From the NCBI GenBank assembly GCA_030490835.1, contig CM059971.1:5004007-5068006 (forward strand): DNA of 64,000 nucleotides, read 5' to 3'. How positions within the stretch are numbered: position 1 is the stretch's first letter; the number at the start of each line of letters is the position of its first letter. This DNA is from Annona cherimola. Lineage: Eukaryota > Streptophyta > Magnoliopsida > Magnoliales > Annonaceae. Of this stretch, positions 33,741 through 45,055 are shown one piece after another. The translations under genes were made by a program, and so were the position numbers. A model generated the notes under the pieces. It was not told where the DNA came from. It worked only from the letters and a program-made list of their open reading frames with translations, and ran no database searches.

Positions 33741-34129
33741 TTTTATGAAAAATATTATTTTCATGAAATTTCACATAAAACTCATATTTAATTAAATCCT
33801 TTTCTAATTAAAAATATACTATTAATATGAAAATATGCAATAATTCTTCGAATTATTAGTGACATTATCTTTAGTCAACAGTTGAAGGGGCTATGTTGAA
33901 AACTATGTTCATGCACAAAATCAGATAATAAAACACTTAGTAGCACACATGTCAAATAAAATATCCCCATGCACATCGAAAAATGAATGATAGCCATACC
34001 ATATCTTTTCGATCTAATCTTGATTCAAGTGGAGTGCACACATTTGTGTTTGAAGTCTCTAATTCTAATGTAGCTCACCTTGTAGTGGTGATGCCACTAG
34101 CTTGCTAGGTGACCAGGTGTGGGGGTGAT

Positions 34130-35110
34130 TCAGTTACGACTGATTTTGTATTATACCCACCTGGAGGCAGTGTTTTCCACTATGTCCATGCTCATCACAC
34201 TTATCTCATGATGAGTGTTCTATCTGACCGCATTTAAAATATGTATTTGGGTTAAAGAAGAACTCCCCTTAGTAGAATCTATTACAAGTCGCACTTTATA
34301 CTCTTTTGTTAAGCTTATTTTTGCTTGACATTGATGGTCCCTTCTAGCCAAGAGAAAACTTGAGTTTGGAAAGCTGATTTTTTGCTTCTTTGATGATAGT
34401 TTTCCTTCTTCCATCACATCTTTATGCTTCTCAAACAAACAGTGTATGTCCTTTATATCGTCTTCTACTTATAATGCTTGCTTTACAGACTCTTCATAGG
34501 TGGCATAGTAGATGGTGATAACTCTTCCTCTAATGCCTTCGGCCAGACTATCCTCGAACTTATGCTTCTTTGCCTCATTATTAGAAAAAATGTTAGGGAC
34601 AAACTAGAGAAGAGAGAACTTGGTCTCGCATTCTAAGATTATCATGTTACCTCAAAGTTGGTTGTTGAATTCTTTAGCTTTGGCTAGATGAACTACCGGA
34701 CGAAAAAACTTTTTAAAGAAAGCTTCTTTGAACTTATCCTAAATGATCTTTTCTTTCGTGCTTTTGAAAATCCATTTCTCATTTTTCCACTGCCTGTACA
34801 TGTCTTCTAATTGCTTATATGTACACCCAAGGAAGTCCAAAATCCTAATAATATTCTCCATCCAAAAATCCTAATAATATTCTCAATCCAATTTTCAATT
34901 ATTATGTCATTAATCTAGTAAAAAACAATTGAATCCTTTTTCTTTTTAGATGGACGCATGGTATCATTTTTCCTACCAGCATGGGATGAGGCTTTGAAGT
35001 TTGTTCTCCTTCCCTTGTTGGTCCTATGATGCAATTTTTTCCATCAAAGTTTATTTCCTCCTCTTGAGAAGTTTTTTGATTAGTCCTCCTATTATTCTGA
35101 CCCAAAGGAT
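34130..35110 (-). pseudogene. gypsy gag remnant (minus)
   Basis: From high to low coordinate: an N-terminal frame at 35105-34902, the core 'FKEAFFKKFFRPVVHLAKAK' (about 34730), 'KKHKFEDSLAEGIRGRVITI' (about 34560), matching the K-x-x-x-F-x-x-G-L-x-x-x-I block of gypsy gag, and 'KCDEHGHSGKHC' (about 34180), a knuckle with its second Cys lost. Several stops occur. Confidence 0.7.
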
Positions 35111-35431
35111 TATCATTTTTTATTGAGCCACCATCTCAATAGATTAGCTCAACTACTCTAGCCATTTTCATTTTTCTATTTGGATAACATCTCCAATTAG
35201 GATGATATTATTTATTTGCGCATTAGGCATAGATATTTAAGCTCTTACTTAGCCGATGCTTTCTCCACCATGAGTTTATTTTCTCATCAATTGCTATAAT
35301 GATCATCTGTCATAGTGAAACATCACAAATATAACCCCACAAATTGTTGATTCAAAATGTTAAGGGAAAATTGATGCGAATAAAAATTATAAAATAATAA
35401 TTCAATCTATTACACCCTAAATTCTTTCAAT

Positions 35432-35671
35432 CTATTGGCTAGGGCATAAAAACTTAGTATTACTTTTCTCGCCACATTTATGATACATAAGAGCTATTTT
35501 CAAGTATTTCCATATTACATGATCTTTTGCCTTGCAATTAATGACAAACCTTGCAAGCAGGGGCATGATGTATCCCATAGAAGTCATATTTTTTGGATAA
35601 TTCTTTTGAGACGAGCTACTTACAAGTTCCTTCTTTTCCTTTTGATTTTTTCTTGACCTCCTATTAATCAT
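35432..35671 (-). pseudogene. gypsy gag C-terminal fragment with zinc knuckle (minus)
   Basis: A 79-codon frame ends 'YHKCGEKSNTKFLCP', a CCHC knuckle in which GH is replaced by SN. The preceding 'NCKAKDHVIWKYLKIAL' resembles the plus-strand fragment at 37480-37560. Confidence 0.6.
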
Positions 35672-36237
35672 TCCTATCAGCGTCTTCAGTTCTTTTATCT
35701 TTTGCTAAATGAAGTTGGAAGTTCTTACCACAAATCTCATAGAAGTTCATTATATAGTTAGATCATCTATCTTTTCATTTAGGATGTGTCTCTTTTTAGC
35801 TAGAATCTAGTGACATGAAGGATACTAGGGCACAAGGCTCAATAAGGTATTTGAATAGATATCAACTTACTTTGAAGAATCATAATTGCCTCAAGTTGAT
35901 CTTTTATGGACTAAGAGGAAGTTGCTATATTGTTTTTCTTTGAAGGCACCTCTTTTGATTTTGTGTCCTAATTTATTTGCTATGGTGGCATGAGTTTCTG
36001 TCATCACATCTCATATTGTATTGGATTTATAACCTCCAGTAATTTAACCTTCTTTCAATGAATTGAGATAATCTCATTTTCTGTTTCTAACTTATAAATT
36101 GTTCCCTTGATGGCAGTCTTAATGCGAGCCATTATTTAAAAATGAAAGAATGGCATGACTTCCATAGTTTGCATTATCCAAATATGCAAATTATTAACTT
36201 TTTTGTATTAACTTTAATCCTTACCTATACATGATTC

Positions 36238-36249
36238 GCTTTGATACCA
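36238..36249 (-). other. Primer-binding site of the minus-strand gypsy element
   Basis: The minus strand reads TGGTATCAAAGC, one base different from the usual initiator-Met site TGGTATCAGAGC. Confidence 0.65.
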
Positions 36250-36939
36250 CTTCTAATGCTCCAACATCAAAAGTAGCACTTTTGTACTTTGTTTAAAAAT
36301 GGCATTAGGTTATAATGATGGTCTAGTGGAAATGCTAGGCTTAACCAGGCAAAGAGAAGCCTATAGGTGTAGGCCTAATAGTAGCAAAGGTCTAGTAATA
36401 GAGGCAAACTTAGAAGATTGGGCTTGTTCAGGCAATTGAATGATAGACCTGAGCGATAGTGCTAATGGAAAATGGTCGACTCTAGCATGCCACATGGCAC
36501 GTCTAGAGTCGTCCATGTTTATGTCTTCATATTTTGATGCTCTAGTCTCCAATTTGGGTTATTTAACAATTAAGTTCTGTGTTTTGGGGCACTTAAAGCA
36601 AATGGATGAATCTAATTTATCATTAGAGATTAGGATGACTTAGTTGGGTGGATAAGTCTATAAATCATGATCAAAATTTAAGTTATGGGCCACCTAAGAT
36701 GTAGATACATTATATTATTTGCCAAGATTGGGAGATACACTCACTATGCTAGATATTGGAACAAAAAACTGTGTAGAGTTATTGCATTTTAGATGACATA
36801 AAATGTTTTATGTTTAGTTTCATTTACTTAGTATACTCATCTGTTTTGTGTAACTTGTTCCATAATGGCTCTGACAAATGATAATTGCATTTTGACAATG
36901 CTAATAACAGAACTTAATCATTCTTTCATTTTCAGATTA

Positions 36940-38205
36940 GTGACAGTAAATTATGACCCAAAGAGATGAGATTCTCTCACTTTATTAAAAGGTGGATAAA
37001 ATGCTAGTCTACAAGGGCAATATAGTTTGACATGCAATGATATAAACCCATCCCATCGTGGTGGGTAGTTTGGGATGCAAAATCAAAAGTGGAGTTTCTA
37101 GATAAAAATATTGTGTAGCTTTCTTCCAGTCTAGAGAAAATCAACTTGGGATAGTCATGATGCTTCGAAGTAAGTCAATTCCTTTTCGAATAATCCCTCA
37201 AATTCTCATGTCGTGATGTTGTTAGCCATCACTAGATTACCATGTTATAGTATATAAGAGATATGCTCTAAAGGCAGGTAATCCCATCGTACAAATAACC
37301 TCTATGAGATTAGTGGTAAGGTCTTGTAATATCATCCAGCAAAGGAAAGATTTAGAAATGTTAGCAAAAATCACTAAGAGGAGGTCAAGGTAAAGGCAAA
37401 GGAGGATAAAGACAAATGTGGGTAGCTCATCTCAAACGGGGTTATTTAAGAAATATACCTTATTTTGAGAAAACGCTGCCCACCTTGCAAGTTTTACTGT
37501 TCATACTTTAATCACAAGATGAAAGATCATGAAATATGAGAAAGCCTAGAGATATCTCTTATTTTTCATAAGTGTGATGAGAAAGGTCATATTAAATTTC
37601 AATGTGCTAACTAGTAAATTAAAAGAATTTCATATTAGTAAGTCGAATAATTATATTGTAGTTTGTTGCTAAAATTTTTTTCATCGCTAATAATATTATT
37701 TGCAATAATTTTCTCTTAATCTTTAGAATTATAACTTTATTAGGTTGGGTTATTTTTGTGATGTTTAGCTATGATAGAAAGATCTTTATGGAAATTAATG
37801 AGAATAAGACTCATGATTGAAAAGACATCAACTAAGCAGGAGTAAAAATATTTGTGTTACATGTGCAAGTAAATAATACTAACTTGGTTGGAAATATTGT
37901 CCAACTACAAGTATTGAAACGGTTGTAGTAGTTAAGCCAACATATTGAGATAGTGGCTCAACAAAAAAAATGATGACCTTTCAAGTTAGAATAATAGAGA
38001 GTCTCCTTGAGAGACTAACTAAGAGGAGAAAACAAATTCTAATAGATAGAATCACACCACAAGACCATAGAGGATGAAGAACAGATTTTGGAGTCTCACC
38101 CCTCTACTACTAGTAGGAAGAATGATCTTCCTATCCATCAAAAAGGATAGAAAAAATTTAGTATTTTTTACCAGATAAATTCTCTTTCTTTCACAAAGGG
38201 AGATG
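36940..38205 (+). pseudogene. gypsy gag remnant (plus)
   Basis: The plus strand encodes 'FHKCDEKGHIKFQCAN' at about 37565-37611, an intact-looking knuckle except for Asp-Glu in place of the second Cys context. It is preceded by 'CKFYCSYFNHKMKDHE', homologous to the minus fragment at 35.4-35.7 kb. The rest has many stops and no further domain before 38.2 kb. Confidence 0.6.
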
Positions 38206-38985
38206 ACATAGTGTGAATTCTTTAAGTTAGAAAGAGATTGATAAGTCTAAAAATTTTAATTGAACTTCATGTTAAATTCGCATAATTAAATATTAAAACA
38301 TTAATTAAATGCATGTTTTAAGCGAAATTTTATGAAAATCATATTTTTGGTAGAATCTTTAATTTTAATATAAAACGGGTCATTTTTGCAATACTTTGGA
38401 AAATATGAAATTATAAAAATAATTAGACAAGCTAAAAGGGATTAAATAGGCTCACTTTGAAATATGGGTAAACTGTTATAAAATCTTAAGATAAAATAAA
38501 ATAAACTCAAAAAGGGCTCAAAAGTAAATTAAAAAGTCTATGTGGGTTTATTAAAATCATTTTAACAGAAATCAAATATTTAAATTCACGATTTTATTTT
38601 CTGCATGTGCACGACAACAGAGCACCACCGGAGCACCATATTCTGGTGCTCCATCTTCCCCAAACCGGCACCCATTTTTTTTATGGCAGCACTTCTTCTT
38701 CTCCGGCAGTCTAGAAGACGAGCTCCTACAGCCAAATTGCCCCAACCCGAAAATCCGGTCATGGCAGCAGAAACCCATCACCGAAATTGCCGTACGCTGC
38801 AACCCACCAGCAAAGATCGCACCCTGCTTCTCCACCGAGCAGCAGCACTTGTGCTACCGATGCAGCAGAAAACTGAGCAGCAGCCTCACTCAACGGTAAT
38901 GCACGTAACCGGCAGCCATGGATTCCGGCAATGGAGGCAGTACCGATCGGGTTTTGATTAGCAACCAGCAGCTCTTCCCGTCTCA

Positions 38986-39558
38986 TTGATTCATCGCAGT
39001 CAAGCCCCAACCAGAAAAATTGAACAGCAGCCACGCGTCGTCGATTCCAGCCGTCCGCACAAGCCCGCCATCTCAGCCGACCTCAACCCCATTTCAGCAG
39101 CACCAAACCCTTTTGCAGCTCCGGTAATTTCGCAAACCGCGATTTCACAAGCAAAACCGGCAGCCACGATACACCCATCTTCTTCGTTTGCCAGCCACGG
39201 AAAATTCCATGGCAGAGATCCCAAATTCCGGCAGCATTCTCTTCTCCGGTGCTCCATCTTCCCAAACTGGCCATTGGCGGCCCCATTTTCCACCAAATTG
39301 CAGCAGATTTCAGCATCACTGCTCTATAATCTAACATTTGGGGATGACCAGAAGAGGGCCATTTCTGGCTGCATGTCGGCCCTTGTGAAAATGATGGAAT
39401 TTGCTAAGCCGGTTGGGATGCAGGATGTTGCTGGGCGGGCACTGGTTTCGCTGCTTGCTGTTCGATCCAATAGGAAGGATTTCGTAAGGGAGGAGAAGAA
39501 TTTGACGAGGCTGGTGCAAATGTTGGATCCCAAAAATGAAGGAATATGCAAGAAGTGA
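38986..39558 (+). pseudogene. Chimeric open frame ending in an armadillo-repeat fragment
   Basis: This 190-codon frame has two unlike halves. The first 109 codons are Pro/Ala/Ser-rich with no domain and look like GC-rich non-coding DNA that happens to be open. From about 39313 it becomes clear armadillo-repeat protein: 'SLLYNLTFGDDQKRAISG', 'SALVKMMEFAKPVGMQDVAG', 'RKDFVREEKNLTRLVQMLDP'. The stop at 39556-39558 replaces the codon after Lys-Lys, where relatives have Phe. Whether any protein is made is unknown. Confidence 0.6.
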
Positions 39559-39621
39559 CCAATTTCGGTGCTTTTGGCTATCACGGCAGAAGGCAGCCAA
39601 GGCAAACGACGGGACGAGAAT
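39313..39621 (+). pseudogene. Captured armadillo (ARM) repeat gene fragment with an in-frame stop
   Basis: About 103 codons match the C-terminal part of plant ARM-repeat superfamily proteins ('...KSNRKDFV.EEK....RLVQMLDPKNE..CKK'). After TGA at 39556 the same frame continues 'PISVLLAITAEGSQGKRR', again family-like, before homology ends near 39621. The piece has no start, no introns and no rest of gene, and lies about 45 bases before an LTR-type TATA box. It is best explained as a gene fragment picked up by a retroelement. Confidence 0.75.
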
Positions 39622-39663
39622 CCCACATCACTGGGAGTGAGTTTCAAGGGGCCCCTTCCACAC

Positions 39664-39672
39664 TCTATAAAA
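39664..39672 (+). promoter_or_regulatory. TATA box of the LTR
   Basis: CTATAAAAG in a short GC-richer context, followed by a long CT-rich leader and, about 680 bases later, by the LTR end and primer-binding site. Confidence 0.6.
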
Positions 39673-40353
39673 GGGCCTTCACTCATCCCAACAAGACACA
39701 CAACTCTCTCTCCCATCACTTGAAGTGGGACCCATTGAGGTGGGACCTTTGCCAAGTGAGAAAAAACTCCAAGAGCTTGGATTGCTTCTCAAAGAGAGTG
39801 GTTTTTCGAGCAAGAATTGGGGTAAGTAAATTTCTGTTAATTATAGCTTTTCTTTAATGCTTTGTAGTTGTTAATTTTAGATTTGTAAAATTTAGCATAG
39901 ATTTATCGCTTTATGCATTGTAATTCTTAGATTACATTTAATGCAATTTTCATTCCTGCTTTCGTAGATTAATTTCTGTAGTCTTTTAATTACTGTCCTA
40001 GTTTAGATTTAATTATTTGCAATTTCTTCTTTCCTTTCTCCGTCTCTTTCTCTCTCTTATTTATATGCTTTCTCTCTCTTCTTTCTTCTCTCTCTAATTT
40101 CTTCTCCTTTCTCTCTAATTTCTTTTTTTCTCTAATTTCTTTCTTTTTCTTCTCTGCACCTTTTTTTACTTTTCTCTTTTATTTTTTCTTAAAATAATTC
40201 AAAATATATAGCCTCTCTGTGGATTCGACCCGACTCACCGTTATTCTACACTATCACCCGTATAGTGGTAGCTTTAATGTGTTTCGGTTAATTTTAATTA
40301 AACTGGCGATCACAGTGCTCTTAACGACAAGCACTTGGTACGCATTAAGTTTT

Positions 40354-40371
40354 TGGCGCCGTTGCCGGGGA
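40354..40371 (+). other. Primer-binding site complementary to tRNA-Asp
   Basis: TGGCGCCGTTGCCGGGGA is the complement of the 3' end of plant tRNA-Asp and is the usual priming site of Tat/Athila-type gypsy elements. It stands 10 bases after the probable LTR end at 40344. Confidence 0.85.
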
Positions 40372-41129
40372 TCATCAGAGATGCATATAGGTAGTAAGAA
40401 AGCGAGAAACGGATCTTTGAATGTAAGAAAGAGAAAATTACTGTTAATAAGTTCGGAAGCTTTCTTTAAAAAAGTTTTTCCCACTAGTTCTTTTAGCTAA
40501 AGCTATGGCATTTGCTAACCTATAATAGGGTAGCATGAGACTCAAAGTATGAGGTTAAGTTTTTCTCACTCTTCCACTTTACCCCCAATGTTGTTGATGA
40601 TTGTGTGGTAAAGCAGTGTCATTTTGAGGGTGATCTAGTTGAAGGTATCAGGAGAAGGGCTTTCTTCTAATGTGCCACCTATAGAGAGCTTATAAAGTAG
40701 ACACTATGGGTACAAGACAACGCTAAAAATTTATGTTGTTTGTTTGGAAAGCATAAAGGACTGGTAGAAGGGGACAACCATCACCGAAGAAGTATGAAAA
40801 TTAGTTAATAGGGCTCAAGTTGGCTCTTAGACAAAAATAATCGTCAAAATCAAACAAAAAATAGCTCAGTGGAAGAGTAAGAAGTAAGAAATTTTTAATA
40901 GATTCCACTTGAGAGAGTGTCACTTTACCTAAATGCATGATTCAAATATAGTTAGGTGGGGCACTCATTATGAAATTGTATAAGTACAATGGTTTGTTAT
41001 AATTACGATAAGGCTGGATAGATTGAAAAACACCATCTTCATGTGGTTATAATACAAAATTAGCCACAATAAAACCACCTCTAGACCCAACAACTAGCAG
41101 ACAAGTGGCACCATGACCCCAAGATTATT

Positions 41130-41370
41130 GACAACAGAATTAGAGGCCTTAAACACAAGTGCATGCACTCGACCCTGGGCCGGATCAAATTCTAGAAGGT
41201 ATGATTACAGACATCTTTAGGGTTTTTGTTGTGTGTGCATTTTTTTTGACACATGCTACTAAGTCTTTTATTTTACCTAATTTTATGCATGAGCATGGTT
41301 ATCATTATAGCACCATTAAATTGGGAATACATATGGTGTCACTTATAAAGGGAGTATACTAGTAAGCAAA
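41130..41370 (+). pseudogene. gypsy aspartic protease remnant
   Basis: 'LTTELEALNTSA' is followed by 'VCAFFLTHATKSFILPNFMHEHG', matching the gypsy protease pattern L-F-D-S/T-G-A-T-H-S-F-I-S. The catalytic D-T/S-G is changed to T-H-A. The second part is an open frame (41159-41362). Confidence 0.7.
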
Positions 41371-41649
41371 GTGCATCAGTCTAGTCTAATAATGATAGAA
41401 AATACAATTTTATTTATTGATTTAATTTTGAAATCTGTTAAAGACTATATATTATCTTAGGCATGGATGGACTGAAAAATAGGTTAGTAGAATAAACTTA
41501 TAGAATGAGCATATCATAACCAAAACCTCAGATTAAAAAAGAGAGTGCTCGAGTCCAACAACAAAAAAATGCCTCTTCTAATAAATATCTTGAAGTAGTT
41601 AAGATGATGCGACAAGGATTGTTTGGGTTCTTCTTTGTTATAAGTAATT

Positions 41650-42460
41650 GTCAGGATTACAATTGATAAAGAAATTGACTTTGTAATGGACCTAGTTATA
41701 GAAATGAGTCTTATCTCCAAAGCTCTATAGCAGATGGCTTCAATAAAACTATAGGAATTAAATAAACAATTTTACGAATGGCTAATCTAGGTTTTAAACA
41801 CCCAATTCTAGTCATCTTAGGGAACCTTAATCCTCTTTATAAGAAAGAAAGACAATAGCATGAGTTCATGCATTGACTACAGAGAGTTAAGCTTTCTATT
41901 TGATTAGTTGTATGCAGTAACCATCTTTTCAAAGATAAATTTATGCTTCAGGTACCGATTATTAAAGATTTGAAAAGAGAGCATTCTAAAGACAGTCTTT
42001 TAGACCAACCGAGGCTAGCTCGGTTGGTCGTTGACAGTGGCGCAAAAAGTGTGCGGGCAGTCGGTGGAGGTTTCGAATCGCGTTCGGATTTCGGGAAAAA
42101 ATATACGTGGGAGCAAGTGGTCTCCCGGATGGATGGTGTGTGGGAGCGGGGTGGTCTCTCAGGTGGTTGTTGGAAGCTGTGTCTTCCTTATTCTTTCGTG
42201 GAGCTGTGTCTCCAGATTTCTTTGGGAATATGTGTCCCTTATATGTGTATGAATGTCTCAGATCTTTAGTATAATATGTGTTGAAATATATGTAATTGTA
42301 CCAATAAAAAAAAAGACAGTCTTTTAGACTCGATATGGCTATAACGAACTTTTGGCATCCCTTCAATTTCACAAATGCACCTGCAACATTTAAAGATTTA
42401 ATAAATAGGGTGTTTTATTAGTATTCGGATGTGTGCAATAAGTTTTATCGATAACATTAT
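41650..42460 (+). pseudogene. gypsy reverse transcriptase remnant, split by a SINE
   Basis: 'EIDFVMDLVIEMSLISKAL' at about 41668, 'LILFIRKKDNSMSSCIDYRE' at 41829-41887 and 'VTIFSKINL' at 41919 are the N-terminal blocks of gypsy RT, in which K-I-D-L is now K-I-N-L. After the SINE, 'TRYGYNEL' and 'QFHKCTCN' correspond to the R-T-R-Y-G-H-Y-E and motif-B region. 'ITL' remains where F-I-D-D-I-L-I is expected. Multiple stops occur. Confidence 0.75.
42006..42314 (+). mobile_element. tRNA-derived SINE with an 18-bp target-site duplication
   Basis: The head 'ccgaggctagctcggttggt' contains a Pol III A box (TAGCTCGGTTGG), and GGTTTCGAATC at 42067-42077 is a B box. The body ends in 'accaataaaaaaaa'. The 18-mer AAAGACAGTCTTTTAGAC flanks it exactly (41988-42005 and 42312-42329). 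Orientation and A-rich tail show integration by LINE machinery. The head resembles the widely distributed Au-type plant SINEs. It lies inside the gypsy reverse transcriptase. Confidence 0.93.
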
Positions 42461-42769
42461 AGTTTAATCCAAAAATCTTGATGAACATAAAAAGTAATTC
42501 AAAGAAGTATTATAGATTCAAAGAAATAATAAGTTATATATAAAGCAAAAGACATAAATTTTTGCTTCACAATGTCGCCTTTTTAGCTTCACAATATCAC
42601 CTTTTTACGATATGTATTAAGTAGAAAAAGTATTTTAGTAGATCCATAGAAGGCTAAAGTGGCAGTTAAATAGGAAAGACTAGCTATTGAAACTGGAATA
42701 TGCAATTCTCTAGGCATTACTACAAATGATTTGTTAAAAACTTCTCGTCTATTATAATGCCTTTATCTA

Positions 42770-42970
42770 GACTCATACAAAGAAATAAAGTTTATATGGA
42801 TAGATGCTTGTAAAAAAAAATTTAAAAGTTTAATAATCACCTCACCATTATGCCAATAGTAGCTTTACTAATCAGTGAAGAGAGTTATATAGTATACAGT
42901 GATGCATCTTTGAAGGGTTTGGGTTGTGTCATTATGCTATAAGATAGAGTCATAAGTCAACAAATGAACA
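42770..42970 (+). pseudogene. gypsy RNase H remnant
   Basis: 'KFIWIDACKKKFKSL' precedes the frame-shifted 'YIVYSDASLKGLGCVIML', which matches the gypsy RNase H start F-V-V-Y-S-D-A-S-x-x-G-L-G-C-V-L-M. Confidence 0.75.
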
Positions 42971-43100
42971 ATCCATTTTTATTTCAAAATTTTGAAAATG
43001 AATATTATATATTATACAAGATTAGTAAAATAGACATAATTCATCTTTCTTAGGCCCACAAGATTATTAACAAAAAAAAAATTCACTGCCTAGACACAAC

Positions 43101-43740
43101 TTCCCACAGTTGCATGGTACAATCTATTTTTTATTTTTTGAAAATCAAATCTTAAATCTAATCCGTACATCATATTTCTATCTATTGATATTTATTATGA
43201 CATAAAAATTAATTTAATTGGATTTATTTATAATCCACAATAATTTTTAATTCACTTGATTTTTAATACATAAGTTAAAGTAACAACTTTAAACAGAATG
43301 GAAGGTTTAGATCTTTGAAAAAATTGAAAAGGAAGTTGTACCATGCAACAAATTTCATGGGAGACTCTATATATAGAAATATGTCTTGTGGTGCTGATTG
43401 ATGTTAAGAGCTAATGTTTGTATGTCCATTGAACGACAAGAGGAGGCCAAACAGAGAGAAATTATATTCCTCCCACCATTTGACTTCAGAAAACCTTCCT
43501 AGTAAAAATGGTAGGAGTTTGAGATTTTGAATGAAAATATGCTTCCACTACAAATTCACCAAAGTCAGAATTTTGAAGCAAAAATCAATGTTTTGAGAAA
43601 AATATTTTCGAAATTGAAAAAATTTGCCTTTTGAGAAAAATTTAGTTTATCTCTTAGGGAAATATTTAAAATTAACTTAAAATAATTTTACCATTAAATA
43701 CACAATATGGAAAAACATAGTTGGTTTGCCTTAAAACATC
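43101..43740. other. AT-rich DNA, no gene recognised
   Basis: No domain or bounded repeat was found. It may include the decayed 3' part of the gypsy element. Confidence 0.4.
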
Positions 43741-43744
43741 CACG

Positions 43745-44255
43745 AATAGAGTCTCTACTTCTATAAAATCTCTCTTCTATATAATTACATCCATTTTTAC
43801 ACCCTTGATGATTGATAAGAAATTCACTTGATCTGTTATATTCAACATCATTTATATTATCATGAAATCTTTTCTTTTATCTAATATCATTGTGTATGAG
43901 TTCTATCGATAAATGTATAAAATCAGCATAATAAAATAGTTTAATACTAAATATCGAATTTAAAGTTTATATTTTTAACATTTAAATTATCTAAAATATA
44001 ATTATGTATGGTTGAATGATTCTCTAAAGTATTTTTATATTTTAATGTAAATATAAATGTAAGTATTTTTAGTAATTTACACACGAATATATATTTTTTA
44101 AGCAAATGTAGCCCATTCATCTTTAATTTCAATAGAAATTAGATCTCGGCTAAAAAAATGATGTTAAATATAATGAATAAAATGAATTTTCTATCAATTA
44201 TTAAAATATTAAAAATGAAGGAACTATTTCTACATAACCTAATTATATAAGCCCA
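43745..44255 (+). repeat. 500-bp foldback MITE family, copy 1
   Basis: It starts near 'gagtctctacttctataaaa' and ends near 'ggaactatttctacataacc'. The interior core 'cataataaaatagtttaata' (43928) is shared with copies at 48.7-50.1, 58.7-59.4 and 59.9-60.5 kb. The arms pair loosely: 'acacccttgatgattgataa' with 'tatcaattattaaaatatta'. Confidence 0.65.
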
Positions 44256-44680
44256 ATCTTATGTGTATATGATGAAATTAGAGTTGCATTTTTTTTTATA
44301 ATGTCATCTTCTTGGATGACAAGGCAATTGACAAAGGATAACTACAGAGGGCGTGGATGCGATGGATTAAAGGCCAGTTAATTAAGGATCATTATATTGA
44401 ATGGAACGAGAGATCTGAATGAGATGACTAGATTAGATGAGAATGGATTGTGTTTATTGGAGAATAAGAAAATTGTATTAGAATCGAAAAAGTAAATTTA
44501 TTATGTATAGAATATATTGAAAATGGAAAAAATTAGAATACGTAATCTCATCTTATACACTTCCCATTCCAAGCAATTGTATGATCCAAGGATCTTGGGA
44601 TAGTATTAAGTGCCATGGAGCTTCGTTGCCCTGTAAGAATATTTTGTATCCAACGTTGATAACTTGATATAGAAGCTCAA
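44256..44680. other. Low-copy AT-rich DNA
   Basis: No gene or bounded repeat was recognised. Confidence 0.45.
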
Positions 44681-45055
44681 GTAATTTACAAATATACCCT
44701 AATAGTTTGGCCATGATTATAAATATATCCATATAGTTTTAGAAATTATAAATAATTCATACGTAATTTGATCATAATTGCAAATCTATCCAAACTGCTG
44801 CGACACTAACAGAGCATCATCATGGAGTATGTATATTCCAATTACATGCAAACTATGTGAACATATTTGCAAATTATTTTTATACCACATTTTTAATCCA
44901 CATAATTTGCTTATATTTGCAAAGATACCTATGCTGTAACGACACTGTAAAAAAGGTGTGATGGAATCATGATGACATAGAATATTTGCAATTATAGTAA
45001 AACTATATGAGATTATTTGCAATTTTTAAAATTTGTGGGCATATTTGTAATTATA
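44681..45055. repeat. Foldback MITE, GGGTRATTTGCAAA family, copy 3
   Basis: 'gtaatttacaaatataccct' at the left and 'gggcatatttgtaattata' at the right are inverted. Inner words such as 'catataattttgca...' repeat the family pattern. Confidence 0.65.

Larger units (their letters stand above)
33741..36900 (-). mobile_element. Broken Ty3/gypsy element(s), minus strand, gag part
   Basis: A primer-binding site at 36238-36249 (minus TGGTATCAAAGC, initiator-Met type) is followed downstream by degenerate gag sequence. Probable LTR sequence lies on its far side (about 36257-36900) and at about 33741-33860. The presence of two zinc-knuckle-like regions (about 35440 and 34180) suggests either a duplication or two overlapping elements. 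No protease or reverse transcriptase of this orientation was found. Confidence 0.65.
38208..40344 (+). mobile_element. LTR/leader region of a gypsy (Tat-like or non-autonomous) element carrying a host gene fragment
   Basis: It ends in the typical LTR end 'tctgtggattcgacccgac' ... 'tacgca' directly before a tRNA-Asp primer-binding site. A TATA box (CTATAAAAG at 39664-39672) lies upstream of a CT-rich leader (40036-40150). Sequence at 38270-38350 resembles the LTR-like stretch at 33.75-33.85 kb. The left boundary is uncertain because the partner LTR is not in the window. GC-rich sequence at 38590-39310 and the armadillo fragment lie upstream of the TATA box. Confidence 0.55.
40440..43100 (+). 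mobile_element. Ty3/gypsy (chromovirus-like) gag-pol remnant, plus strand
   Basis: Degenerate gag ('EAFFKKVFPTSSF' at 40457; 'CHFEGDLVEGIRRRAF' at 40620), a knuckle relic ('CYNYDKAG' at 40999), protease, reverse transcriptase and RNase H follow in gypsy order. Every part is broken by stops. A SINE interrupts the reverse transcriptase. Integrase and the 3' LTR are not recognisable before 43.1 kb. Confidence 0.8.

Noticed and set aside
38605..38961. 118-codon plus frame in the GC-rich part upstream of the armadillo fragment
   Set aside because: Both strands are open because of composition, and no domain is visible in any frame.
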